64,000 nucleotides of DNA from assembly GCF_040412425.1 (NCBI RefSeq), contig NC_089781.1, positions 52,261,727 to 52,325,726 of the forward strand. Direction: 5' to 3'. The stretch's first letter is position 1; each line of letters opens with the position of its first letter. The translations under genes and the position numbers were made by a program. Under the pieces are notes generated by a model. That model worked only from the letters and a program-made list of their open reading frames with translations, had not been told where the DNA came from and made no database searches. Shown one piece after another: positions 22,728 through 33,238 of this stretch. This stretch comes from Macrobrachium rosenbergii (taxonomy: Eukaryota > Arthropoda > Malacostraca > Decapoda > Palaemonidae).

Positions 22728-25700
22728 ACATTCACTTACGACATCCTCCAGTGGAACTGCAAAGGTCTCAGAGCCCGTTCTGAAGATCTTAAAGTTTTAA
22801 TGAATGAATTCAGCCCAGGGATCGTATGCCTGCAAGAAACAATGATAGGAAACTCTCCTTACAACCCTGGACTTGATTATGCCATGTTTAATTCTACTCC
22901 CCCAGTTGGTGATCGTGCTCATGGAGGTGCTGCAATTATTATCAATAAGTCTTTGCAGCACTCCACAATACAACTAAATACAACTCTCCAAGCGGTTGCA
23001 GTGTCTGCCATCTTAGACAAGAGGATCACGGTCTGCTCACTATACCTCCCACCAGACCTTTCTTTTAACATTGGAGATATTCAGTCCTTGATTAACCAAC
23101 TTCCCGCTCCTTTTCTCGTATTAGGAGATTTTAATGCCCACAACCCCCTTTGGGGAAGTCAGTGTTTAGACGGCAAAGGGAAAATAATTGAGGACCTTAT
23201 TGATACGAATGATGTTGCACTATATAATAATGGGTCAATGACCTTCCACAATATTCATCATAATCATCTTTCTGCACTGGACCTTAGTATTTCTTCAACA
23301 AATATCCACCTTGACTTTAACTGGTCTGTTAATGAAGATTTGAATGGCAGTGATCATTACCCGATCCATCTGAAATATGCTGTAAATGCCCCATCTGAAA
23401 CATTACCTAAGTGGAAGGTAGAGGATGCTGACTGGGACAAGTTCAGTCAAGGAGTCAATCTAGATAAGGAATTTGAGTCATTTCATTCTCACCTGGATGC
23501 CTATGACTACTTCATTGAATCCACTCTGAAGAGTGCCGAGGGCTCGATCTCTAAGACAAAAGGTAAACCTCGCAGACCTGCAGTTCCCTGGTGGAATAAG
23601 ACATGTGGTACTCTGAGGAAAATCACTAGGAAGTGCTACCGACGATACAAAACTAGTGGCTCCCCTCAGTCTAAATTAATCTATAATCGTGCGTTAGCCA
23701 AGCAGCGGCGCTTTTTATAAGAAAGCCAAAAGAGAGAGTTGGCTTTATTATATCAATGGAATCAATTCCAAAACTCCATTGAGAGTGGTGTGGCGCAAAA
23801 TTAGGAAACTGAGTGGAAAATTTGTTGCGTCACCATTACCCTCATTAAAAGTCAATAACACTCTGATCACAGAGCCCACTGAAGTTGCCAATGAGCTGGG
23901 AAAACACTTTTCTCAAGTTTCCAGCCCTGATAATTATTCTCTAGAATTTCAGAGAATTCGGAAGGCTGAAATGACTCTGAAATTTGATTCAGGAAAATCT
24001 GAACCATACAACCACAAATTTTCCTTAAGAGAATTTCGGGAAGCACTCTCTTCAACTGAATCAACAGCTCCAGGGGTGATTCAATTTTATATGAAATGCT
24101 TAAACACCTCCCAGATGATGCCAAAAAGTATCTACTCAAGATTATAAACAAAATATGGGAAACTGGAATTTTACCCAAGGACTGGAAAATATCCATAATT
24201 GTCCCCATAAAAAGCCTAATAAAGACGCTTCCCAAGCCACCAGCTATAGACCAATAGCTCTTACCAGCTGTGTTTGTAAGCTGATGGAGAAAATGATAAA
24301 CACCAGATTAGTTTGGCACCTGGAAACTAAAGGACTAATAACTCCATTTCAATTTGGTTTCAGGAAAAATCGTTCCACCCTTGATCCTTTGCTGAGGCTG
24401 ACCAATCAAATCCAGCAAGGATTTGCCAAACGATGTCAGACTATCGGGGTATTTTTCGACCTAGAGAAAGCATATGACACTACTTGGAGAATTGGCATCT
24501 TAAAACAATTGCACAAAATGGGCATATGTGGAAGAATGATTAAATTCATATATTCCTTTTAACAGAGAGATTTTTTAAGGTTAGAGTGGGCAACACACTC
24601 TCCCAACCTTTTGTGCAGGAGGAGGGTGTTCCACAAGGAAGTGTGTTAAGTGTGACACTTTTTTCAGTTGCAATAAACAGTATTGTGCAACAAATATCAT
24701 CACCTGTTAAATGCTCGCTTTTTGTTGATGACCTTGCAATATACTGCACAGGATATGATGCCTCGTCAGTATGTAAACATTTGCAAAGGTCTGTTAATGC
24801 TATTACAAAGTGGGCTGATGAGAATGGTTTTAAATTCTCTTCCTCGAAAACAGTTTCTGTAAGATTTACTAGGTGCCAGCGTGTGGAAGAGGTTCCCACC
24901 CTTAGTTTAAAAGGATCTATCATTCCTTATGAAAAGGAAGTAAAATTTCTGGGAATGACCATTGACCAGAAATTGACATGGGCCAGCCACATAAATGCCT
25001 TAAAGACTAATGTTAAACAATCTCTCAATATTTTAAAGGTTGTCTCTGGATTTAGTTGGGGAGCTGATAAAAATCCCTGCTGAGACTGTATGACTCGTTG
25101 TGTCGATCCAAGCTAGACTATGGCTGTCAGATTTATTCCTCAGCTTGTAAAACCAAGCTGAAGGAACTGGACGTTGTACACAATATGGGGCTGAGAATAT
25201 GCTCAGGAGCTTTTAGAACTTCGCCTGTTGAAAGCATATATGTTGATACAGACCAACTTCCCTCGATCTAAGGAGGCAAGAACTAGGATTAAGATACATG
25301 GCTAGAATTAAAAGTGCTCCCAAAAATCCCTCCTTCCAAGTGCTGAGGGAAGCAGACTCACGGGTCTTTTCTGGTACAAGAGCCTCTAGACCATTCCAAA
25401 TTAGACTAAATGAAGATGTTAGGGATAGTCATCTTAAATCCCAGAAAGTCATGGAAGTGAAACATCCTGTGTATCCTCCATGGCTTATCCCAGCAGCATC
25501 CGTGTGCAAAAAAGCATATAACAAAAAAGACTGTCCTGAGGAAGAGATTAGGAAAGTTCTTGGAGCACGATACTGCCCATACTAATGTGACAAAAATCTA
25601 TACTGATGGATCAAAGTCGGATAGTGGTGTTGGCTGTGCAGTTATCCTTGGTGATACAGCATATACAGCTAAACTACCTGACTTTGCATCCATATTCACA

Positions 25701-26402
25701 GCAGAACTAACAGCCATAGTCTCTGCCCTGGATATAGTTTTTGAAAGTAGCGACACTAATTTCGTCATCTACTCAGACTCCAAAAGCACTTTAGAAGCAA
25801 TAAAAAAATTCAATAGCTTCCATCCATTAGTTCAAAAAAGTTCAGGAATCGCTCTTCCATTTGTATTATCTGGGTAAATCTGTCTCTTTCTGTTGGGTCC
25901 CTTCTCATGTGGGGATTTGTGGAAATGAGATGGCAGATAGGGAAGATCAGGTGCTAGTGTCTATTCAGAAACAGCCTTTAGTAAAGTGCCTCATACAGAC
26001 CTAAAAGGTCCTTTTAGATCTTATATTTTAAACAAATGGCAAGAAAGATGGACTTCTTCTCTTGCCAATAATAGAAAGTATAGAAAAATCAGAAATAGTA
26101 TATTACCGTGGCTTTCGTCTTTCCAGTCGGATAGACGAACAGAAATAGTTTTAAGCAGAATGAGGATTGGGCACAAGAATTTGACCCATCAGTTTATTTT
26201 AGAAGGGGGCAGCCTCCCAGAGTGTGCTTGCAGTGGTGAGATGCTAACAGTGGAGCACATTCTGGTTGCTTGCCCCAGATATTTTAACCAAAGAGAGAGA
26301 TATTTTAGAGGTAAATCCCTCTGTGATATTTTGGGAGATGAAGCAGATATTTCTGCTCTCATCCCCTTTTTAAAGTCTATAAACATTTTTAATAAAATTT
26401 AA
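22728..26402 (+). pseudogene. LINE B ORF2 (endonuclease, RT, RNase H, finger), few breaks
   Basis: Starts near LQWNCKGLRARSEDL (about 22750). The endonuclease keeps CLQETMIG with the catalytic Glu (about 22835), LGDFNAHNPLWG (about 23125) and SDHYPI (about 23350). RT motifs: YRPIALTS (about 24245), FFDLEKAYDTTW (about 24455), EGVPQGSVLS (about 24625) and an intact catalytic box FVDD (about 24722). RNase H shows YTDGSKSDSGVG (about 25600), AELTAI (about 25703), YSDSKS (about 25773) and SHVGICGNEMADR (about 25900). It ends in a finger with CACSGEMLTVEHILVACPRY (about 26225) and a stop at 26400. Frame changes lie near 23720, 24085, 24150, 24562, 25080, 25270, 25580 and 25880. Confidence 0.87.
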
Positions 26403-26641
26403 TTATATTTTATTAATCACATCATAGATATATATATATATATTTATTTATTAAGCATTTTCTTCATTAATTCATTCATTTATCATATTGTAATTTATCT
26501 ATGAACCATCTTCATCATACACTTATTAACTCATTTTTCATAATATAATTTATTTAGTTTCCATTACGGCGCTGAATGGCTTCTTTGGCCCCAGTGCCTG
26601 GGCTTTTGCCCTAAAACTCATACATCCATCCATCCATCCAT
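26403..26641 (+). other. LINE B 3' UTR, hairpin and CATC tail
   Basis: An AT-rich UTR with a short TATATA run (about 26430), then GGCGCTGAATGGC...TTTGGCCCCAGTGCCTGGGCTTTTGCCC (26569-26611), which contains a GGGC/GCCC hairpin with loop TTTT. A CATC repeat tail follows (26624-26640). The hairpin and the preceding GGCGCTGAAT block are shared with family C, whose tail is AATC instead. Confidence 0.75.
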
Positions 26642-26668
26642 ACCTGCTTCACTCATAGCTATCTGCTG

Positions 26669-26740
26669 AGCACATGCTGGTGCACTGTCCTAAGCACATG
26701 CTGGTGCACTGTCCTAAGCACATGCTGGTGCACTGTCCTA
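26669..26740 (+). repeat. 24-bp unit repeated three times in C1 ORF2
   Basis: Three identical tandem copies of AGCACATGCTGGTGCACTGTCCTA. The unit is a multiple of three, so it repeats an eight-residue block, (E/K)HMLVHCP, in frame. In other copies this His/Cys block is single and forms part of the C-terminal finger. Confidence 0.95.
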
Positions 26741-27094
26741 AATTTAATCGCCTTAGGGCAGAGTACTTTCTAATTGGGAGGATTATTTTAGAAATTTTAA
26801 ATGACTCTGAGGTAGATAACCTAGAGTTATCTGAAAGAATCTGGTTATTTTAGTGAGATATGAATTCAGCATATTTAATAAAGATTTTAGTCATATTTAC
26901 TCTTATACCAAGTATACATTTTGAATATAAAAGTTTAATATATACTTATTTTTTGTTGGTTCTATCTAATATCATTCTTCATTTTTTACGTTCATATTTT
27001 AACACTGAATTTTACTAGTATATCAGCATTCACCTTTTTATTATCAATCATATTATTAATTTGTATATTTCACCTTCATTGCTGCACTAAATAA

Positions 27095-27218
27095 TCCTGA
27101 TGGGCTCTGGCGCTTGGTCTTCAAGACCTAAATTTCATAATCAATCAATCAGTAAATCCTGATGGGCTCTGGCGCTTGGTCTTCAAGACCTAAATTTCAT
27201 AATCAATCAATCAGTAAC
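27095..27218 (+). repeat. 62-bp direct duplication of the family C 3' terminus
   Basis: The segment from TCCTGATGGGCTCTGGCGC to AATCAATCAATCAGTA occurs twice back to back (27095-27156 and 27157-27218) with no differences that I can see. It is either a local tandem duplication or a second, extremely short 3'-end insertion right after the first tail. Confidence 0.9.
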
Positions 27219-27860
27219 ACTAAAAATAGAAAATATGTTTGATATTGTTAACTTATACAGCCAGCCTGATAAAAAGTATGATTTAAATCATATTTCAGAA
27301 AATAAAAGATTTTAAGACTCCCATATTAATTGTAGGAGATATCAGTGCACATAATCCAGTATGGGACTATAACAAAATTACACCGGATAAAGACGGAGAA
27401 AAAAAGAGAAAACTTGATGAACACTAATAATCTCTGTTGTCTGAATGACAACGAAGTAAATACGTATAGCTCGAAAACCCATGGAACATTTTCCTCAATA
27501 GATGTCACCCTTTGTTCAACAAATATAGTTGGCAAACTAGTTTGGAATACTTATGATACTCCTACTCAAGTGATCATTTTCCCATAATATCTTTATTAGA
27601 TAATAAACCGAAACCATAATCTCCACCTTTTAACATGCAAAAAGCAGATTGGTACATTTTTAACTTGCATACCAGAAATATACCGCCATATGATTATTTG
27701 TGAAATGACAATGAGACAAATGAATTCTTTGTATCTTTCATTAAAAAGGCAGCAGACAAAGCTATTCCTCACCAATCAATCAGTCAATAAAAAACATAAA
27801 GTCCCCTGGTGGTCAGATGATCTATCTGAATTAGTACGAGAAAAACACTCTCTAGCAAGG

Positions 27861-28176
27861 TTATCTAAGAGAATCTGATCTTTTTGATGAGATATAATTT
27901 AGTATATTTATTAAAGATTTGTCATATTTTATATATTTAGTATATATTTTAAATATAAAATTTTCATATCTATTTTTTATGGTTTTCGTCTAATATCATT
28001 CTTCATTTTTTACGTTCATATTTTAACACTTAATTTTACTAGTACAGTATGTTATCATTCACCTTTTCATTATCAATCACATCATTAATTTATATATTTC
28101 ACCTTCATCGCTGCACTAAATAATCCTTATGGGTTCCAGCTCTTGGTCTTGAAGACATAAATTTCATAATCAATCA
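27861..28176 (+). mobile_element. Family C 3'-end fragment in LINE A3 (about 316 bp)
   Basis: Starts TTATCTAAGAGAATCTGATC, matching C1 at about 26829, and runs through the whole family C UTR to the hairpin and AATCAATCA tail. LINE A3 text continues on both sides (GCAAGG before, GCTAGTTACTCTAAACAG after). This is a 5'-truncated insertion. The target duplication is not clear. Confidence 0.85.
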
Positions 28177-28993
28177 AGAATGCTAGTTACTCTAAACAGA
28201 AGATTCAATAAAATAAGTCAAAACCATTCTTGGAAGAAAATATATTAAAAATGACAGTTGTACTATTAGAAATAGATGCATTAAAACCTTTATATAATAA
28301 AATATCAGCTAAATTTAGAAAGTAAGTCATAAAAGGTAAAATAGTATCTTGGAGGTCCTATGTATCAGAAATAACAAGCGAAATATCCATTCCAAAAGTA
28401 TGGGAAAAATTCTGAAAAATAATTGGAATAACATTAGAACCCCCATACAAGCTATTATAGATGATGGCAAAAAAATTTTTAGATCCCTTCGAAATTAGTA
28501 ACATACTTGGGGAAAGTTTTGCCAAAATAAGTAGTGACCAAAATTTGGACAAACATTTAAAAAAAAGTAAAGAATAAAGCAGAATCTATAATACTTAATT
28601 TTGAGACAAAGGATATTATAAGAAATTCAATATGGAAGAATTGTAATATGCTCTCTTGAACAGCAATAAATCTGCTCCTGGAGGTGATGATATTTGCTTT
28701 GAAATGATTTGCCACCTAACACCTTTGGCAAAATTATACTTATTAAAAATTTACAATCATTTATGGCTCAGAAACTTGTTTCCAGATGAATGGCGAAGTG
28801 CCATAATAATTCCTATACCGAAACCTGGAAGAGATCCTAGTACTGTAATGTGAGCAGTTATAGACCAATCTCTTTAACTATGCATGTTGTTGGAGAAAAT
28901 GGCAAATGCATGACTTACATGGCACATACGTAAAAATGAAATTTTAACTCCTTCCCAGTTTGGCTCACAATGTAATTGATCTACATTAGATTC

Positions 28994-29099
28994 TCAATCA
29001 CATCATTAATTTATATATTTCATCTTCATCGCTGCGCTGAATAATCCTGATGGGTTCCGGCGCTTGGTCTTCAAGACCTAAATTTCATGATCAATCAAT
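28994..29099 (+). mobile_element. Family C 3'-end fragment in LINE A3 (about 106 bp)
   Basis: Contains only the last part of the family C UTR, from AATCACATCATTAATTTATA through GCTGCGCTGAATAATCCTGATGGG and the GGTCTTCAAGACC hairpin to ATCAATCAATC. It splits the RT text of A3 between GATTCTC and TATTTAATTTTGAAGACC. Confidence 0.85.
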
Positions 29100-30092
29100 C
29101 TATTTAATTTTGAAGACCACTTATGTAGAGGATTTGAAAGAAAGCAAATTACAGTAGCTGTCTTTTTTGACATCCAAAAGGCATACAACACTACATGGAG
29201 GTATGCAATATTAAATCATTGCATAATAATAACATACGTAGTCATCTTCCTAAGTTTATTAAATACATTATGACTGATTGCACTTTTCCAGGTGAGAATA
29301 GATAATTTTTATTCCAAGACATTTCCACTTGAAAATGGAGTTCCACAAGAGACTGTCCTTAGTGGTACTCTATTTACATTAGCAATTAATGATATCAGTA
29401 ACATGCTATTGGTTGGGTTTAAAAGTAACCTGTATGTGGATGATTTTGCCATGTATTATACAGAATCACGCATAAAGCATGCAAAATGAATGATTAATAA
29501 AACCATAATAAAAATAGATGAGTGGACCTCATCTGTACGCTTTGGATTTTCCATAGAGAAAACTCAAGGTGTCATGTTTTATAAAAATAGAAATTTGAAA
29601 AAAGGTGAAGAAATAGAATTGAAAATCAGAAACTTTAATATACCAATTAGCAAATGGCAAAATTTTTAGGATTAAAATATTTGATGCACACCTGAATAGA
29701 AAGGCCCACATAACTTACTCCTCAGTACAAGTCGAATGTAGCTAACTGCCACTGTTCCTCGATAGAGAGCTCATAACAATGAAAAGTGCATTAAGAATCA
29801 AGACAAGTGATTCACCAACCAAAAATCTATTTGATATAAGGGATATATTTATAAACAGTCATCCACCTCCTTTCCCAATTAGAGCTCATAGATTGTTTAA
29901 GTCGCTGAACACAGATATACAAGTACCTTCAACAGTGAAGTTACCACCCTGTTGGACCATGAATAAAGTAAGGACTTGCACACAGTTGAAATATTTATCA
30001 AAAAGTTCCTCATAAATACCAGACAGAAAACCATAGATCATATAAGACAAAAAAGTTCACATTACACGATTTATACACATTGGTCGAAATCA

Positions 30093-30177
30093 CTTTCACC
30101 TTCATTATGGCGCTGAATAATCCTGATGGGTTCCGGCACTTGGTCCTCAAGACCTAAATTTCATAATCAGTCAATCA
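30093..30177 (+). mobile_element. Family C 3'-end fragment in LINE A3 (about 85 bp)
   Basis: The shortest fragment: CTTTCACCTTCATTATGGCG, the hairpin region with GGTCCTCAAGACC, and the tail AATCAGTCAATCA. It splits the RNase H TDGSKS region of A3 (GAAATCA before, AACAACATGGAGCAGG after). AATCA on both sides may be a short target duplication. Confidence 0.8.
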
Positions 30178-31303
30178 AACAACATGGAGCAGGATATGCA
30201 GCTATATCCCAGAACAAGTCATATCAGTTATCTTTGCCAAATAACGCCTCAGTCTTCACAGCAGAGTTGTGTGCAATCGCAGTAGCCATCAGAATTATGA
30301 AGCATTCAATAATTCTTTATTTTTAGCGACTCAAGAAGTGCTATAGAAGCCGTTCAAGGTTAATACTCAAAAAATGATATTGTACAGGAAATTAAATATG
30401 AACTCCACAAATTGTATAATAATGGAAAAAATATTGAAATATGTTGGATCCCTGCCCATGTAGGGATTAAAGGAAATGAGGAAGCTGATAAAGCAGCTAA
30501 AGAAGCAGTCCACATGGCAAGAGCAAATGTAAAAATCCCAATTAGTGATTACATAAGAGATATAAAAGCAATCATTGTAAATAAATGGCAAAAGATACGG
30601 AACAACGAACCTATGAATAATAAATTGAAACATAAATTCATGCCATGTCAGAGAGAGATGCACACAAGTAATTCTGACTCTTCTGCAAATAGGCCATGCT
30701 CGTTTGACACATGGTATGGACACTTGATGAACATCCATATGGCCCTCCTCCCGAATGCAAAGTCTTGACAATGGTCAAACATGTGTTGTGTGACTGTCCA
30801 AAATATAGTAATAACCTTTGGAAATAAATCGATGGGGGAAATTTTATCAGAATCTTATACATTTTCAGCCATCCCAGTTTCATTATTCATGAGGAAGTGT
30901 AACTTAATAGACAAAATATAAAACCAAGTGCACAATGAAAATACAGAGGCCCGTAGGGCATTTAATGAATTAAAAAAAATAATGTAATTTATTCTGAATT
31001 TTAATTTTTAATTTTTTAAAAATTTTATTTTATGCTTTTTAATTATTAATTTTTTTGTATGCATGGAAACGAGGAAATGTATTCATTGTATACATATGTT
31101 TCAGTGTAAAAGCATGTTCATTATACAGTTTTTTCTTTTAAACTACATTTTCATTCTTTCCTCATCATGCGATTAACCTATCTGGTCCCAGTTCTAGTCC
31201 TATGGCCTAGGCCTGGTATTTCATCCTAATCCTTCGGGCCAGCCCTTTGAGAGCTGATAGTCAGCTCAGTGGTCTGGTTAAACTGTCTGAATAGTAATAA
31301 TAA

Positions 31304-31813
31304 AGGCTGTCTAACTATTTGTTTCAGAAACGTAGCAATGATATGTTGATATCAAGAGGAGGCAACAAGAGGATTCGATGTGATTCCAAGGATATTTTTC
31401 ATATTTCTGAATTGTCCGAGAGACCATCAGCAAGGAGGAACATGGTTCAGAAAAAATGCTTCACATCAAGAGTTGAGCAAGCACTCTGTCGTAGTGTGGG
31501 GGGAGAATGTAGAAATGGAAATTCATATGCAACACAGCACCATATGGAGTGGTTTTTAAAATTACTGGGTAAATAAACAATTGCAATGCTTTGTTACATT
31601 TTATATTTTTGAAAAGAACAATGTTAGAGGGAAATAACTTGGCAATGATTTATTAGTTATATATGATATGTTTTAAGTGGTAAGTACAACTTTTATCCAA
31701 GAACTTTGCTTAGCTGTTTGTCATGTTACTTAATCACCCTGAATCTGTGTATAAAAAACTGAGGAGGACCCACCTAGGTGTGTTCACAGCACTTGTGCAA
31801 GACACCAGTTGGT
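31304..31813. other. Apparently unique DNA between LINEs A3 and A4
   Basis: About 510 bp that I cannot match to any other part of the window. It lies between the TAA tail of A3 and the 5' head of A4 and holds one candidate exon (31328-31568). The remaining ~245 bp (31569-31813) is AT-rich with no motif that I recognise. It could be old intronic DNA or part of an element not otherwise present here. Confidence 0.6.
31328..31568 (+). CDS. Candidate internal exon of unknown gene
   Basis: An open stretch flanked by splice-like signals: a CTAAC branch-like motif and TTTGTTTCAG at 31311-31327, and CTGG|GTAAAT at 31565-31574. It would encode 80 residues, basic and rich in Ser/Arg, including RRNMVQKKCFTSRVEQAL and YATQHHMEWFLKLLG. 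I do not recognise the family. Composition is less AT-rich than its surroundings. It may be a host exon or a piece of an unlisted transposon; an ATG at 31319 would also give an 85-residue open frame ending at 31576. Confidence 0.35.
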
Positions 31814-31899
31814 CCCCCTCGATTTGGGACCACCTTGACGTGATGAGTGGGCTCTCGAGCTCCAGGAATCTGTTCCTGGGTATGAGTCCAAGAGTCCCA
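31814..31899 (+). ncRNA. Candidate HDV-like ribozyme at 5' end of LINE A4 (decayed)
   Basis: P2 is perfect: TGGGAC (31825-31830) with GTCCCA (31894-31899). P4 is perfect: CCAGGAA (31862-31868) with TTCCTGG (31873-31879). L3 is TTGACGT (31835-31841), and the joint before P2 contains CCAA (31888-31891). P3 (CACC/GATG) and the 3' strand of P1 (AGTGGG against CCCCCT) each carry a mismatch, so this copy is probably inactive. Confidence 0.55.
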
Positions 31900-32408
31900 T
31901 AGACCATTATATATTTCTTTGAATTAATTTTTGTGGAATTTTCTGCTTTTGCTAAAATTTATTGGACCTGATAAAAAGGAAAAGATATCATAACTGGGAT
32001 TGGGTTTATATCCGAAGCTAAATAGTGGGGACTGTGGTAGGACCATCAATTGCCCGATAATGTTCAGACTTGAGAGATATCAGGCAGAACTATTCTGTAG
32101 GGCTGGACCATGGATTCCAGGGGGTCTGGTTCTGGGGATAGGACTCTTGGCATTCTATCCGGTTTGTCCATAACACGATTAGAGTGGGGATGATAGTATT
32201 CTCGTAATACCTTCTGTCCTAGCAAGCAGGTTTGGCTTACACTTGGGTGACTATAATCGTGTTGTGCCATCCCCTGTGGGGTAGGGTAGGGACGCGGACA
32301 TTTGGGAGTCAGTTCTCGCATGTGCCATCGGTGGAAGGATAAAACTCCATGAAAAGCTGATATCTTTTTAAGGCTTTCAGGTTAATTTTTTTTCTACCTC
32401 AAATCTTT

Positions 32409-32632
32409 ATGATAAGTGACATAGATTTGAGTACCCCTGGGCCCTTTGATGGTGGCGAGTCGGCACAGTTGACAACTGCTGGAACCTCCTCTAACAACCT
32501 TTCTTTAGAAAAATTAAAAAATCCTAATGTAATCACACTTGAACCTTATGCTCCAGTACAAAACAAATCCAAAAGAAGTAAATATTGTCTTGACCCAACC
32601 TTGACTCATTTCAACTCTCTCTTTGGGAGTGG
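32409..32632 (+). pseudogene. LINE A4 ORF1, N-terminal part
   Basis: ATG at 32409 (MISDIDLSTPGPFDG). The block DLSTPGPxDG is shared with family C ORF1 at 52827, although the remaining ORF1 sequences differ. The reading continues with KSKRSKYCLDPTLTHFNSLFGSG and is cut by LINE A5. Copy A5 reads SRFLTMEADQN next, and A4 resumes with the equivalent text at 38915. The copy is divided by several insertions. Confidence 0.75.
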
Positions 32633-32633
32633 T

Positions 32634-32718
32634 CCCCTCGATTTGTGACCACCTTGACGTGGTGAGGGGGCTCTTGAACCCCAGGAATCTGTTCTCGGGT
32701 TTGAGTCCAATAGTTCCA
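32634..32718 (+). ncRNA. Candidate HDV-like ribozyme at 5' end of LINE A5 (decayed)
   Basis: P1: TCCCCT (32633-32638) with AGGGGG. P3: CACC with GGTG around L3 TTGACGT. The P2 pair TGTGAC (32644-32649) with GTTCCA (32713-32718) has one mismatch. One arm of P4 is changed (TTCTCGGG), which breaks the hairpin. The joint keeps CCAA. P1 begins exactly at the element/target junction set by the duplication. Confidence 0.55.
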
Positions 32719-33238
32719 TATGCCATTATATATTGGTTTGGTTTAATTTTTGTGGAATTTTCCACTTTTACTAAAATTTATTGGACCTGATAAATAGGAA
32801 AAGATATCATAACTGCTATTGGGTTTATATCCGAAGCTAAATAATGAGAACTGTGGTAGGACCATCAACTGCCCAATAATGTTTGGACCTAAGAGTTATC
32901 AGATTTATAGCTCAAAGGCAGAACTATTCTTTAGGGCTGGGCCATGGATTGCAGGGGGATCTGGTTTTGGGGATAGGACTCTCAGCATTCTGTCTGGTTT
33001 GCCCATGATATGATTAGGGTGGGGACGATTATATTCTTGAAATACTCTCAGTCCTAGTAAGCGGGTTTGGCTTACACTTGGGCCACTCTAATCATGTTGT
33101 GCCATCCCCTGTGGGGTAGGGTAGGGACGCGGACATTTGGGAGTCGGTTCTCACTTGTGCCATTGGTGGAAGAATAAACTCCATGAAAGGCTGATGATAT
33201 CTTTTTAAGGTTTTCAGGTTTTTTTTTACCAACTCTTG

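Larger units (their letters stand above)
20100..26641 (+). mobile_element. LINE family B, essentially full-length copy
   Basis: A 6.5-kb LINE inserted into LINE C1. ACCTGCT flanks both sides (20093-20099 and 26642-26648), giving a 7-bp target duplication. The order is a structured 5' head, a 5' UTR that shares a block with families A and C, ORF1, ORF2 and a 3' UTR ending in CATC repeats (26624-26641). Coding text is far better preserved than in C1 or A2, with only a handful of frame changes, so it is a fairly recent insertion. It is most like family C in its endonuclease and RT. Confidence 0.9.
26642..27218 (+). mobile_element. LINE C1, 3' end (ORF2 C-terminus, UTR, AATC tail)
   Basis: Resumes C1 after LINE B. 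The first ~200 bp encode the ORF2 C-terminal finger region (MLVHCPKFNRLRAEYFLIGR, about 26719-26778), disturbed by a triplication. The UTR contains GCTGCACTAAATAATCCTGATGGGC and the hairpin GGTCTTCAAGACC, ending in AATC repeats (27139-27151). Family A (copy A3) text begins right after the second tail, at a point inside its endonuclease gene, so C1 was inserted into A3. Confidence 0.85.
27219..30920 (+). pseudogene. LINE A3 ORF2 remnant
   Basis: Readable parts: GDISAHNPVW-like endonuclease text (about 27335), the SSIDVTLCSTNIV block (about 27494), NSNKSAPGGDDICFEMI (about 28659), RT motif A FFDIQKAYNTTW (about 29165), NGVPQETVLS (about 29336), an intact YVDD (about 29436), RNase H AELCAI (about 30262), PAHVGIKGNEEADKAAKEA (about 30453) and a residual end finger (about 30765). 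Many stops and small deletions. One deletion near 29720 removes the stretch that in A6 includes TWGADRHTLT. Not functional. Confidence 0.85.
27219..31303 (+). mobile_element. LINE family A, copy A3 (host of C1), 3' part
   Basis: Begins inside the endonuclease text (compare A2 near 13345) directly after the C1 tail and ends in the family A hairpins and TAA tail (31294-31303). Its 5' half must lie left of C1, outside the window. Three short 3'-end fragments of family C interrupt it, and RT text is missing around 29720. It is the oldest layer of the left half of the window. Confidence 0.85.
31814..32632 (+). mobile_element. LINE family A, copy A4, segment 1 (5' UTR and ORF1 start)
   Basis: The 5' end starts with CCCCCTCGATTTGGG, the common head of families A and C, followed by about 595 bp of leader and the ORF1 start. 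It is interrupted at 32632 by LINE A5 within CTTTGGGAGTGG. The next part of ORF1 resumes at 38915. Further A4 pieces are at 49739-49786 and 51544-51841. A4 is therefore the host of nearly the whole right half of the window. Confidence 0.87.

Noticed and set aside
26669..26740. CRISPR-like array
   Set aside because: Three perfect tandem units with no spacers, inside a LINE coding region of a eukaryote.
1..31303. Several independent family C insertions in the left half
   Set aside because: Segments 2375-4046, 10144-11089, 19304-20099 and 26642-27156 are collinear parts of one element, with matching ends at each insertion, so one split copy is simpler.
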